Assembly: GCA_019426215.1 (NCBI GenBank)
Contig: CM033400.1
Location: 11,888,568-11,952,567, forward strand
DNA: 64,000 bases
Direction: 5' to 3'
Source: Buddleja alternifolia
Taxonomy: Eukaryota; Streptophyta; Magnoliopsida; Lamiales; Scrophulariaceae
In this document: positions 24,263 through 36,615 of the stretch, one piece after another
Position numbering within the stretch: position 1 is the first letter of the stretch
Layout of the letters: every line of letters starts with the position of its first letter
Made by a program: the position numbers and the translations under genes
The notes under the pieces: generated by a model
The model's database searches: none
Told to the model about the DNA's origin: nothing
What the model saw: the letters and a program-made list of their open reading frames with translations, nothing else

Positions 24263-24589
24263 AGTTTGTGCGAATTTGGGGTATGTTTTTTAGATTCATA
24301 TATATAGAGTTTGTGCTATGTGTCTCGGGTTTGTTCTATAAATTGGAAATTTCTCCTATAATGTAACGGGTTTGTGCTATGTTTCTGTATTTGTGAGAAT
24401 TTGGGGTAACTTATTTAGATAAATATGAGAAAATTTTTGTGGTATAAGTAATTCTTGAGAATTGCCTATTTTTGTGAAAAATTTAAGGGAAATAGGGACT
24501 TGACTGAATTTAAGGTTAATTTGGGTTAGTTGGGGGTTAATTACATTTAATTTGGGATTAAATTTTGGTTATTTTGTGGTTTAGGGTAC

Positions 24590-25020
24590 ATTGATCCAAC
24601 TGGTGATCAATATTTATACTTAGTTGCTAGAAATATGATGCTTTATTTGTAGTTTTATGTGATTTATGTGATCCAACTGGTGATGAATATTTGTAGTTGC
24701 TAGTAATATGATGTTTATGTGATCCAACTGGTGATCAATATTTGTAGTTGCTGGAAATATGATGCTTCATTTGTAGTTTTATATGATTTATGTGATCCAA
24801 CTGATGATCAATATTTGTAGTTGTTGGACATATGATGCTTTATGTGATCCAACTGGTAATCAATATTTTCGTATAGTGAGATCGAAATTTTGGGTTTGTT
24901 GTGGGTGAAAGATTAGAATGTTGGGTTTGTTGTGGGTGAAAGATTAGAATGTTGGGTTTGTTGTGGTTGAAAGATCCGAATTTTGTTGGTTGCAAGTTTA
25001 GGGGAAGAATTGGTCGAGAA
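24590..25020 (+). repeat. Internal CACTA repeat block, copy 1
   Basis: Several tandem pieces built on GATCCAACTGGTGATCAATA and TTTGTAGTTGCTGGAAATATG, then three 31-bp units built on GGGTTTGTTGTGGGTGAAAG (24890-24980), then TTGGTCGAGAA. The same series occurs at 30175-30665. Confidence 0.8.
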
Positions 25021-25890
25021 TGTTGGTTACTCTGCCAAATTTTTTCTAGAATAATGGAAAATAAATTTAAATTTAAATTATTTAATTAATTCAACTCAAC
25101 TGATGTTAATAAAATTATTTTAGTAAAGGTTAATTATTAAAATTATTTATGAAAGGATAATATATTAATTTATCTAAGCAAGCATAGTAATTAATGTTAG
25201 TTTAATTTTCAAATAATTTAGAAACTTTATAATGTTTTGACAAGAGTTGTCTCACATTAGAAATTTGAATTAGGAAAAAGGGAATATAAATCAGAATCAA
25301 GATGGATCAAAGTTGGATTTTAGCGGATCGTATGTCGGAATAATATGAGAAAGGGGTGAAAGAGTTCATCAAGTTTGCTGTTGAGCATGCACCAGATCCG
25401 ACTAGGATCACTTGCCCGTGTTTACGTTGTTGTTTTGGAAAGAGAATTATTCCACGTGACTTGGAAAATCATTTGGTGTGTAATGGAATTGATAAAATCT
25501 ACACACTTTGGACAAGACACGATGAAAGCAGTGTCACGTCAGATGATTTGGGTGGTACATCGTATCCATCACAAGATTTAGACATGGATGATTATGAGCC
25601 TGATCGTTTGGAGGAGATGAAAAATGTGATTGAGGAGGATTTGTGAAATTGTCTTAAGATGTTTGACAATTTGATAAGTGATTCAAAGACACCACTGTAT
25701 AGTGGTAGTAAATTCACAACATTGAAAGCAGTCCTAAACCTCTACAAGTTAAAAGACAACAATGGGTAGAGTGATAAGAGTTTCACAAACTTACTTGGTC
25801 TAGTAAAAAGCATGCTACCCGAGGAGAATGTGTTAACTAATCATACTTATGAGGCTAAACGAATGTTAACCTCAATTGGCATGGGATATG

Positions 25891-25895
25891 AGAGG
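25891..25895. other. Target-site duplication of solo LTR A3, left
   Basis: AGAGG, repeated at 27434-27438. Removing the LTR and one copy restores the GMGYERIHACLNN frame of the transposase. Confidence 0.95.
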
Positions 25896-27433
25896 TGTTA
25901 GGAATTTCATGTTAGATGTTTTGATGATGACAATTAGAACTTTTTTGTTAGACCCCAAAATATGTAAGTTTGATTTTAGCTTTGAAGCGTTAGATTTGTA
26001 ATAGGCTTTGTTTTATTTTTATTCTAGATTGTTAGGTTAAGTTGTCTTAGACTGAGCGTCTGATATGTTCTGAGTGAGTTTATCAGAAGTAAAAGTTTGA
26101 AGACTCAAGCGCCTGAAGTCTGAATAAAGATGAAGATTCCAAGCGTCTAGAATAACCAGCTACATCAAGCGTCACCTTATAGGATAGAAGTAATTCAAGG
26201 ATGAACAAGCGTCTATCAATGACTGGTTTCACCTGAATTTATTTCTAAGTCCAGAAGGAGTTTAATGCAAATATTCTCAATGCATTAAGTGCCAACGGAC
26301 ATTTAATTCAAATGCATTAAATGCTCATAAGAGCATTAAATGTGATAAGCACTTTCAAACGTACGGAGAAGCTACCCTATTAGATTGTCAACATTTCATA
26401 GACTGCAGCACCAACTTTGTGCAGTAGATTTTCAGGAAAAAGGACAAAAGTTGTTCACTCGCGGAAGTGAGAGACACGCGCTCGTGCATGTGTCAAACAG
26501 ACACTTTCTTCAAGAATGCCTATAAATAGGACCTCAATAACAAGGCAAATTGAGAACAATCGATTTCCAAGCCAAATTCTTGTTGCATTGAAGTCTCATT
26601 CCTTAAACTCTCAGAAAAGCCAGAACATTCAAGAAAATATTCTCTTTGCTCTTTTTCAATTCCTGAGACAGTCAACCAATATCTCAAACATTTCTTTCAA
26701 AGAAACCCACATTACTACTGAGATATTCCTAGTTGTTTGAACTTTATCAAAATCAAACAAACCTTTTAGAAAAACCCCTATCCAAACCTCGCGATCTGTG
26801 TGAAGTCGAAGTTGGATACTTCTGGGTGAATGAAGCAAGGGGACTGAAGTGATTTGGAGCAGAAGTCTGTGTGATCAAGGAGCTCAAGTTATCGACATCC
26901 ATCTCTCCCTAATTTGTAGAAGATTCTGTGTGATTCTTTGAGAATCATTTTTAGTGTATTGCCTCCAAGTGTTCAAGGAGCAAAAGGACGTAGTTGGGAT
27001 TACACCACCCAACGAACCTTACAAATATTGTGTTCTTTACTTTATTTTCAGTTTTCATATTGTCATATCATAAACTGATCAAGTAAAACTTAATCAAACG
27101 CTAAGCAACTAAATACACTTTCTGTGATGCTAAAGCTTTTAAAAAGAAGACTACAAAAATCATTCCGCTGTGCTAACACTGATTAAAGAAATGAACGCTT
27201 AAACCTACTTGGTTAAAGTATTCAAATCTTGAAGTCTAAGTTAACTTTCTAAAAACAGTCTTCATCAGACACTTAGCCTAAGCGTCTATATTTCAAGTAA
27301 ACGCTCAGTCAAAGCGTCTACATTTCAAGCGTCCAAAACCATTTTAATACGAAACTATTTGAAGTCGAAAAAGACTTCAGGGTCTATTCAACCCCCCCTT
27401 CTAGACCCTTTCGTATGCCACTTGGGACCAACA
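25896..27433 (+). mobile_element. Solo LTR of Copia family A (A3) inside the CACTA transposase
   Basis: 1538 bp from TGTTAGGAATTTCATG to CTTGGGACCAACA, with perfect AGAGG duplications. Closely similar to A2 and in the same orientation. It is the innermost insertion of the four-level nest. Confidence 0.95.
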
Positions 27434-30174
27434 AGAGGATACATGCTTGTCTCAATAATTGCATATTGTTTAGAACTGACTATGCATAATTGAAAGTGTG
27501 TCCGAAATGTGGCGCCTCACGGTATAAGAAGAGTGGATCTGCTCCTGTCAAAATAATGTGGTATTTACCCATAATACCTAGATTTAGGTGCATGTACAGT
27601 AGTCAAGAGTTTGCTAAGGACTTGACATGACATGTTGATAGAAGGCTTGAAGATGACAAGATTCGACACCCCTCAGATTCTCCTCAATGGAAAAAGATTT
27701 ATGATGATTTCCCTGAATTTGGTGAAGAACCAAGAAACCTGCGCCTTGTATTGGCTATAGATGGCAAGAATCCACATTGCTTGCAAAGTAGCTCACATAG
27801 TACATGACCGGTGATTTTGATGATCTACAACTTACCCCCATCGCGATGCATGAAGCGAGAGCATATAATGATGCCTATACTCATTTCTGGGCCGAAACAA
27901 CCTAGAAATGATATAGATGTCTACTTAGCTCTTTTAGTTGATGATTTGAAGGTGTTTTGGGAAACCGACATTAAAGTATATGATGGGTTCAGAAAAGAAA
28001 GTTTCAATCTCAGAGTCATATTATTTGGAACAATCAATGATTTTCCGGAAAGAGTTAATCTCGAGGGATATGGTGTACATGGCCAATGTGGATGCCCCAT
28101 ATATGTTAAGAGTACAGATCAATATCGATTGCCACACTCTCAGAAATATGCATTCCAAGGGCATCGGAGATGGCTGAAGCGGAACCGTCGATATCGTCGG
28201 TGGAAGAAAGCTTTCAATGAGAAGATAGAAGAAGGTCGAGCTCCTAAGTGCTTGACTGGTGAAAATGTGTTTGAGAATGTAAAAGACTTGGATATCAAAT
28301 TTGGAAAGACATTTGCATGTGACCTTGCAAAAACTGGGTGGAAAAAAGGTCAATTTTCTTTGAGTTGTCGTATTCGAAGTCCTTACGTGTTAGATATTTT
28401 CTTAATATTATGCATATTGAGAAAAATGTATTTAATAATGTCATTGGTACACTTCTAAATGTGTTCGGAATGACAAAAGATGGCGTAAAGGCAAGGTTAG
28501 ACTAGGTTGAAATGAAGATAAGAGGTAAATTGGCACCAACAAAGAAGGGAAAACGTACATAATTGCCTTCAGCAGCTCACACTCTATCTAGGAAAAAAAA
28601 ATTGCATTATGTGAGTTTCTTAATGGAGTGAAAGTTCCTGAAGGGTATTCTTCAAACATTAGCGGTCTTATATCGATGAAGGACTTGAAGCTAAAGCACA
28701 AGAAGACTCATATTGTCATGTAATCATGGATCATTTGCTACCATTTGCTATACGGGCCATTTTGCCAAAAAAGATGAGAGAAACTATAACTAGATTGTGT
28801 TTCTTCTTCAAAGCAATGTGGAGCAAGGTGTTTGATCCTGAACAATTCCCTGTACTTCAGAAACAAATTGTCATCACTTTGTGTGAGCTTGAGATGTATT
28901 TTCCACCTGCGTTTTTTGATATAATGACTCACCTACCAATTCATTTGGTTAGAGAGACACAACTATGTGGACTGGATTTTATGATATTTATGTATCCGGT
29001 TGAGCGTTATATGAAGGTATTCAAAGGCTACGTGAAAAATTGTAGTCAACTGAAAGGTTGCATTGTTGAACGGTACATAGTTGATGAAAATATTACATTT
29101 TGCACAGAATATCTGACAGATTTTAACGTTGTAGAGCTTCCAAAGTCTCATGTTGTGGGAGGGATAACAGAAGGAGAAAGCGTAATTGGAAAGCAATTAG
29201 TTAGTGTTCCTTGGACACAAATGGAGCAGGCATACCTATATGTGCTCCACAACACTGATGAGGTTGACCCATAAGTTGAAGAGCACAAGGACCAACTTAA
29301 GAGATTAAAGACAAATAAAAATGAGAGCTGGATTTCAAGAGAGCATAACAAGAGTTTCATCGATTGGTTCTGAAAGCATATTGAAGAGAAACAGAAAGAG
29401 AATCCACTTTCAGTTTCAGATAAATTGACACAGTTTTCGATGGGTTCGGGCAGACAAGTATTTTGTTATTCAGGTTATCGTATAAATGGTCGCACATTCT
29501 ATACAAAAGACCAAGATGAACGAAGTACAATGCAGAATAGCAGGGTGAGTCTTGTAGCTCAAGCAATGCATATCTCAAGTGCGAAAGATAATATCCTTAT
29601 CTATGCCGATTTATTATAATATGGGGTGATTGAACGTATATGGAGCTGGATTATAGTTGGTTTCGTGTGCTTGTATTTGGGTGTAGGTGGGTTGATAAGT
29701 GTCCAAAATAATGAAATAGGCTTCACTCGAGTAGACCTTTAAAGGGTGGCATAGAAAGATGAACCTTTCATTTTGGCATCACAAGCTAAGCAAGTGTTTT
29801 TTTGTTACCGATCCTATTGATAAGAGGTGGTCCATTGTTTTATCGGCAAACAAAAATACTTGTATTGAAGATGATTATGAAGAAAGTGAAGATGATGGAG
29901 GAAATCTTATTTTAGGTGATTCACAATCAATTGATAGTGATGATGACTTGGATATAAGTGATGATAAATTGTATATGCGACAAGATCACCAAGAGGGGAT
30001 ATGGATTAATCCATCAGTTCATTGGCGTACTAAAAAAAATGGTCGTACCGATGGGAAGCAAAAGACTACTAAGCCAACGATAAAAAGAAAATGATGAAAG
30101 ATATTTGAACTTATTTGATAATTATATGGTAGACTTATTTTTTGATCTTCAAATTCTGAAATAATCTATGTATT

Positions 30175-30665
30175 TTTTTGTAGTTTTATGTGATCCAACT
30201 GGTGATCAATATTTATACTTAGTTGCTAGAAATATGGTGCTTTATTTGTAGTTTTATGTGATTTATGTAATCCAACTAGTGATCAATATTTGTAGTTGCT
30301 GGAAATGTGATGCTTTATGTGATCCAACTGGTGATTAATATTTATACTTAGTAGCTGAAAGTATGATTCTTTATGTGATCCAACTGGTGATCAATATTTA
30401 TACAATGATGCTTTATTTGTAGTTTTATGTGATTTATGTGATCCAACTGGTGATCAATATTTGTAGTTGCTGGAAATATGATGGTTTATGTGATCCAACT
30501 GGTGATTAATATTTATACAATGATGCTTTATTTGTAGTTTTATGTGATTTATGTGATCCAATTGATGATCAATATTTGTAGTTGTTGGGTTTCTTGGGTT
30601 TGTTGTGGTTGAAAGATCCGAATTTTGTTTGTTGCAAGTTTGGGGGAAGGATTGGTCGAGAACTT
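30175..30665 (+). repeat. Internal CACTA repeat block, copy 2
   Basis: Same order of words as 24590-25020 (GATCCAACTGGTGATCAATA units, then GGGTTTGTTGTGGTTGAAAG, then TTGGTCGAGAA). The two copies flank the transposase gene in direct orientation. Confidence 0.8.
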
Positions 30666-30825
30666 GGTACAAATTTTTGCGCCGTTACTCTGCCAATTTT
30701 TTTCTAGAATAATGGGAATGAATCTAAATTCTAATTTATTCTTTCTATTTTAAAATTATTATTGCCAAATGAATCTGTGGAATTTATATGAATCTAACTT
30801 CTGTATTTTTGGCTTTTGTAGGTCG

Positions 30826-33800
30826 ATGGCTTCAGATCCTGTTGGAAGTTTTCCTGAGGAGGATGTACGTGGATAAGACAGTCGTGCTGAAAAAGAGATA
30901 CGGAGAGGTGTCACGACTATGAGAAAAGTTATCAATGCTAGAAGTAAAGGTATAAGGCTACCTGTCGGCTAGAATGACAGAGGCCAAGCAGTTGACCCAA
31001 ACAAATCAACACTTGTTAGTTATATAGGAGTCTTGGCTCGGCAGAAGGTGCTGATTACCATCAATGATTAGCGAGAAGCCGTCACCAACAAAAAGAGCAA
31101 TTTGGGATGAAATAGCGGTAATTTGGATATTATCATGTTTATATTTGTTAATGTATTTTTTGTTGATTTAATTTTCTCTAAATTATAATTTCATATATAC
31201 TTTGTTGTTTGTTTTTTATAGTTATCATTTGATATTGAGAAAGTAGAAAAAATTACGTACTAGCAGAAGCTGGGAAGGTAGCACATAACTTCAGTAGCTA
31301 CTTGAGTAGAGTGTGGATACGGTTTGATGATGGGAACATTAATTACAACCCACCCTCACAATATGAGATACCTCTTGCCGATTGGACTGCATTTGTAGAT
31401 TTTCTCCTAAGTGAAGAGTTCCAGGTAGTCATTTTAATTTACGGTTTCATTTGTTGGTTATTGCGTTTATATTTAACTAATACTTTGGTTATGTAATAAA
31501 CAACAACTAAGTAGGGAAAATCAGGAAAGAGCAAAGGAACCTGAATATCCTTAAAGGAAATCATGTCTTGGACATGCTCTTGTGGAGCAAATTGAGGTAC
31601 GTAGTTTACTTAACAGTGAATCCTTACAATTTTTTTAATAAAAATTCCTTGTTAATAAATATATATTTTTTAATCAAAATATAGATGAATAAAAGAAGGG
31701 ATGCGGGTCTGATTGCACAGAGGTGACACGAGCACTCGCATGGAGGATTGCGCGTTCCGATAAAAAGAATAAAATTGATAACGCCAATGTTAGAAGAGTA
31801 GTGAATGAAATGGTGAGTTATTTGCAATTTTATCTCTATAATGTGTTGTATGTTTGTTTTGAAATACTTTTGAAAGAACAAAGTTCACTAATTCTTTTTA
31901 TTTTTTAAATGTATTATTACAGGAGAGCATTTCACAAGAGAGTACTAGCCATAGTGGAAACGAGAGGAGTCAGGATGATCTATTGGCTAAAGCTCTTAAA
32001 AAGAAGGAGCATCTGGGTCGCGTTAGGGGTGTTGGCTTTGGGGTCTCACAAAGAGAGTACTTTATGGATCCAAAGTCTTATAAATATATGGAGATGGAAA
32101 GCTTGAGAAGCATGGTGAAGGGCCTCTCTAAATCACTATCCTCCTTGCAACGCGAGTTTGACGAGATGCGGGCGTCTAGGTCGCAACAACCACATGAAGA
32201 TGAGGTGATTTCTTTGAAAGATAGCTGTCCAGAATCAGTTAAGATGCTTCCTGAGGTAATGATCTGAACTTGTTTAGTGATCATGTAACTTGCAACTCTC
32301 TATTTCTGTAAAACACACAAAATTTTCTAATATAATGTTGTATATATATATATATATATGTAGGTTAAGGCGCTATGTCAATTAGCACTTTCATTACCGT
32401 CATATCATGTGGTGGCTAAAGGGATAGATGTACAATCGACAAGATGATAGAATACTTCACAACTGTCCATTACCCACCAACCTTGTGAAAGTGTGCATTG
32501 ACACTACAGTTGAGGAGGATACACCTCTACCCGTCCCTCTCAACGATGAAGTGTTCACCATTTCTAATGCTTTGGGTACCTTTGTTGCTTGGCCTATGAG
32601 TCTTGTCATTGTCACTGATGCATCGGTCTGTAATTAATATCTAGCCATTAATAAATTATAACAATTGTTTAAGGTTACTAAATATAATTTGGTGTGTAAC
32701 ATTCACGTTTTGTTTTCTTTGCTTGAATAGTCTCTTAGACCATCCAAATCATTTGGAAACTAGAAATCAGGGATGTCCAAGCACTCAGCTGCCAAACCAA
32801 GACCTCCAGTGGCCAAGCCTGCACGTGAAGGTGACAGATGTGCAGACCTTGTACTAGCTGGACTCCCGAAGGACCGTTTAATTCTTGGAAAGTACATGAA
32901 GTTGATGTCTATTGATGACCAGATTGCTATAGACATCGAGGAAATAATTATAAATCTTGAATTCCGAGAGTTTATTGAGAGGGAGGAGATCTGTCACCTT
33001 CTGCGTCAAGAAGAGATAGGAGCCTCTCTCATTTCAGTGTACATAAAATAAGTTTTTAAATTATTTATTGCGTCTGAACTATGATTATTTTCGTTACTCA
33101 AAATTTATTTTTTATGTTCAATTTAGGTTTTTGTGGGTTAACTACGTGGTCCTCGAAGGGAAAGAAGTTCTTCTCGGGTTCCTTAGCCCACATGCTATAT
33201 CTGCGGGATCATGTACGCAACAAATTGAACAAGTGCAATTCATAGCAAATGCTATGATAGAGAGTGCACAAATGAATAAGTTATTTTTTGCACCTTACAA
33301 CACCGGGTGAGCTACTAAAGACCCAATTTTAATTTGTAAAACTTGTTACGCAAAACAAATTTTGAACTATCTTTTGAATGCTTTTTAGGGGACATTGGTT
33401 GTTGCTTGTGATTGATCCATTTTAAGAGGTCGTTTACTATTTGGATTCTTTGCATGGTGATCCGGATGACCGATTTGACATGAAAGAAAAAATCAATCAG
33501 TAAGTTTTTCATTCAATCAATGTATCCATTATATTTAATATTATTTTTAAAGTGTATATATCTTCCTAAATTTTACATAATTGCTTGTTTCTAACATATT
33601 TTCTTATTTTTTGTATTCTTTTACAGGGCTGTGCTCATATTTTGTGCAAATCACAACAACCATTTCAAGAAATCCAAAAAACAAGGCTTATAAATGGATT
33701 AAAATAAAGGTTAGTTTTTTCTAGTCTCAAGAGATTATTCGTATAAAAGTTAGTGTTCTAATACAACTTTGATTACTTTTGTAGTGGCCCCAGCAGATAG

Positions 33801-34136
33801 ACGACGTAGATTGTGGAAGAACGAAGCCCCTCGACTTTTAATGCCCACAGATCTGCTAGATTCCAATTCCAAGAGCTCGGATCGAATCGGTATTGATGAA
33901 GGAATTAACCACAGAGAATCTATAATCCCAACGGCGGTATGCATAATCCTAATACTCAATTTCTTTTCCTTTTGAAGTTAATAAACCTTTGGTAGGTAAC
34001 TGAAACGTCATTTGGTTTTGCAATCTCTATATATATCTTCCAGTACTTTCATGATTGTCGATGCTCCTCCTACACTCAAGTACAAATTGATGAAATACGC
34101 TGCGAACTGACACAATACATTATCGAATGCGATTAG
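30826..34136 (+). pseudogene. CACTA second gene: plant transposase (Ptta/En/Spm-like) with Ulp1 protease domain
   Basis: The start at 30826 (MASDPVGSF) is followed by a conserved region reading MRKVINARSKGIRLPV and VSYIGVLARQKVLITI, known from the Ptta/En/Spm family. Introns separate an RDEMRASRSQQ-type coiled region (about 32040-32270) and a segment with LVLAGLPKDRLILGKYMKL (32773-33051). The C-terminal part is a C48/Ulp1 cysteine protease: His in GGHWLLLVID (codon 33393-33395), Asp in YYLDSL (33444-33446), Gln at 33794-33796 and Cys in VDCG (33812-33814), then QIDEIRCELTQYIIE near the end. Stops at 33423 and several other places mean it is decayed, although the catalytic residues remain. 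Exon edges are approximate. Ulp1 domains cleave SUMO-type conjugates; a role in transposition is not established. Confidence 0.8.
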
Positions 34137-34419
34137 AAATTAGGTAATGTATTTTTTGTACATTGTGACTTGTTGTAAATTGTGATTTGACTTGTTGTAT
34201 TTAAATTGTGATTAATTTAATTAGTTGATTGTATACACGTGATCATTTGTTGGAGATTATAAAATTTTGTTGTTGGAGGAAAGAATTGGTTTTTGAAGTT
34301 TTGGGTTTTTGTTGTTTCTATTGAATTTGTTGTACTGTGCAGCTGGTTTGTTGTGTTGGTTTATAATCTGTTGTGTAGGAAGGTTGCAAACTAGTAGGGA
34401 GGAAAAAAAAAGGACCCAT

Positions 34420-34638
34420 ATTACAGCGGTTCACGTTAAAACCACTGTAATAGGGTTAAAATAAATAAATAAATAAAATACCTATTACAGCGGTTATAGT
34501 GTGAACCGCTATAATAGGCCTGCCCTATTACAACGGTTTTTATAATAACATTTTTAATAGGGTCCCTATTACAGCGGTGAAAAACCGCTGTAATAGGTAA
34601 AAAAAAACTCGCTGTAATAGGCCTTTTTTATAGTAGTG
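34420..34638 (-). repeat. CACTA right terminal and subterminal repeats
   Basis: At least seven copies of the TATTACAGCGGTT word in both orientations, ending TATAGTAGTG. Confidence 0.85.
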
Positions 34639-36119
34639 TTGCGAATGCCCCGGGGATGCCAACGCAACGAAAACGAAATACAAAAATCGAAATTGGCATC
34701 CCCTAAACAAGGTTAGGAAGACATGGTACCATCGAATTAAAAAACTAATCAAATGAGTTTTTTCGTGTTTACGTTTTGAAGAACAAATTAGCAACAGTCT
34801 TTTTAAGCAACTCCCAGCTTCAATTCTCCAGATTGTTTTGGTCTACTGCTCCAAATATTGATTCTCTAAGAATATCCATACCTTAGTTCGCACCCTTGAG
34901 ATCTTCTATCAGTGCTAGCTAAGAAGATTCAATCTTTTGACTCGTGGAGAAGAGGTAGGAAATTTCTTCCTCATTCTATTCTTTTGGGGCCCCCAAGTCA
35001 TTTAATTAATTAATTAGTCCATTGACTTCTTAATTTGACTTGACCCAATTTAATACATATATTTTATTAAGCTCAATTAATTAAATATTCTCTTCATTAA
35101 ATTAACTAGACCATTAATTAATTTGTCTCCCAATCAATATAATATTTCAATATTAAATTAGAGACTTTAATTAATTAAGATCTTTTTCCTTGAATGATTA
35201 ATTCTAATTAATTAATCTCTCCATTAATCCAAAAAAAATTAATTGAGACAATAGGTACTACACTAAGTTAGTGTGTGGCGCCGTCCAGGTTACGATCTTC
35301 ATGTGAGTCGAATCCTTTCGTCTTTTTTGTGTCTGAAATCTAGGTTTTGGCGACAGTCGAAACCCTAATAACTTCAGAAGCTATGATTGTGTTGGACATC
35401 TAATGATCCAGTCTTATAAGCAGGGATCATCATTCCCTCTTTTATGAAACCACTCTGATCAGAGACTTTTATCCATTATTTAGATTCTTACAATAGCATA
35501 GAAAATACTAGGTGTCTCACTCTGGATGAATCCCATATCTAATATCATCTGATCTGTCATACTGCCAGACCATACAGAACATATGCCGCCATATGATTCT
35601 TCTGGAATGCACGTGTATATCACAGTATAGTGGGAAGTACACATCCCACCCATGACATCTCAGGTCAGAGGACTAATCTCACACTACGAACCGAAGGGCT
35701 CCAAGTTCGATACAGAACCAATGAGGAATTCTTGCGGGGTTGTTCAATCTCATACTCACCTAAATATGAATATTTGTGCATGCATTGACCCAGCGGGTCA
35801 CTGCCCATGGAAAGATACTCTTCTTTGAAGGAGACACACAAACAAGTCTTATCGAAGCCGTGATATCCCACATCTCATAGCCTCTATGACTTAGAACAGA
35901 ATTTAGGATTACTGCCCTCGAGAATATTTCACAATCGACACGACCGCTCCCCTAGCCTTTATGTAATCTAGGGAAACTTTATCTATACAAGAAAAACGTA
36001 AATAACGACAAAGAAGAATGTGAAACAAGTTTAATATATTTCTTAAAACAAGACTGTCATATTGTTTACAAACTAAGGGCAAAGCCAACAAATGGCTTGT
36101 CGGACACCTAACACTATCA

Positions 36120-36615
36120 GTAGGATGCTCAAAATCATAAATATTTTTTTCATTTAAAATTAGACATAGAGAGAATTTCAAAAACTGTATAAAATATTAT
36201 CAAAACACGTCTTGTACGAAACAATTGTTTCTTCAAACGTATACTAAAATTTGTCCACAACTTTGCACGACTTCACGAGAAAGTCTGTAGCGCACTGTAG
36301 GATGCTCATAATCACAATCTATTATTTTCTTTTAACAGTAGACACATAGATCTTCTAAAAAAAATTTATGACACTTTATTAAGAAACACCTAGTATGAAA
36401 CATTTTATTCTTCAACTATAACCTAAAATGTGTTAATAGTTTTGCGTGACTTCATGAGAAAGTCCATAACGCACTATAGGATGCTCGATTTTACAATCCG
36501 TAATTTTTTCTTTGAAAGTTGACACACGTCTTTTTGAAAATGTATGTCACATTATCAAAAAAATGTATAGGATTAAACAGTTTATTATTCAAACATAAGC
36601 TACACATTTGAAGAA
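36120..36615 (+). repeat. Satellite-like tandem repeat, right part (about 2.8 units)
   Basis: Units begin near 36120, 36296 and 36475 with GTAGGATGCTC; the first two are about 176 and 179 bp. The third breaks off near 36615. They continue the array seen at 23205-23556. Confidence 0.85.

Larger units (their letters stand above)
25302..30094 (+). pseudogene. CACTA transposase (TnpD type), interrupted and decayed
   Basis: The start at 25302 gives MDQSWILADRMSE, the opening of the plant transposase-associated domain; its Cys/His pattern follows (CPCLRCCFGK, then LENHLVCNGI). The core transposase region resumes after solo LTR A3 with IHACLNNCILFRTDYA, CPKCGASRYKK, LVLAIDGKNPH and PRNDIDVYLALLVDDLKVFW, matching the Transposase_21 family. 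At 28726-29274 a DUF4218-like domain reads MRETITRLCFFFKAMWSKV and VRETQLCG. From about 29420 a DUF4216-like domain ends with KDEPFILASQAKQVFFVTD and an acidic tail. At least six stops and shifts, plus the inserted LTR, make it non-functional. It would act in the nucleus, cutting at the subterminal repeats. Confidence 0.9.
23562..34638 (+). mobile_element. CACTA (En/Spm) DNA transposon, 11.1 kb
   Basis: Begins CACTACTACAAAAATGC and ends with the inverted form (GCCTTTTTTATAGTAGTG), flanked by a perfect 3-bp duplication TTG (23559-23561 and 34639-34641). Both ends carry clustered subterminal copies of CCTATTACAGCGGTT in both orientations (23575-23775 and 34420-34620). It encodes a TnpD-type transposase (25302-30094) and a second gene with a Ulp1 protease domain (30826-34136). 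Solo LTR A3 sits inside the transposase gene. Both genes carry stops, so the copy is probably not autonomous now. Confidence 0.95.
23557..36119. mobile_element. Solo LTR D, split by the CACTA element
   Basis: The LTR is TGTTG (23557-23561) plus 34642-36119, ending ACTATCA: 1483 bp once the CACTA element is removed. Perfect GTAGG duplications flank it (23552-23556 and 36120-36124), both inside satellite units. No internal domain remains. Confidence 0.85.

Noticed and set aside
23788..24264. Open frame of 158 codons in the CACTA element, and the opposite-strand frame at 23850-24044
   Set aside because: Made of CT, TA and ACC microsatellites; the product is only Ser/Leu/Pro/Thr or Gly/Val/Arg repeats with no domain.
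28021..28353. Minus-strand open frames within the CACTA transposase
   Set aside because: Shadows of the plus-strand transposase reading frame.
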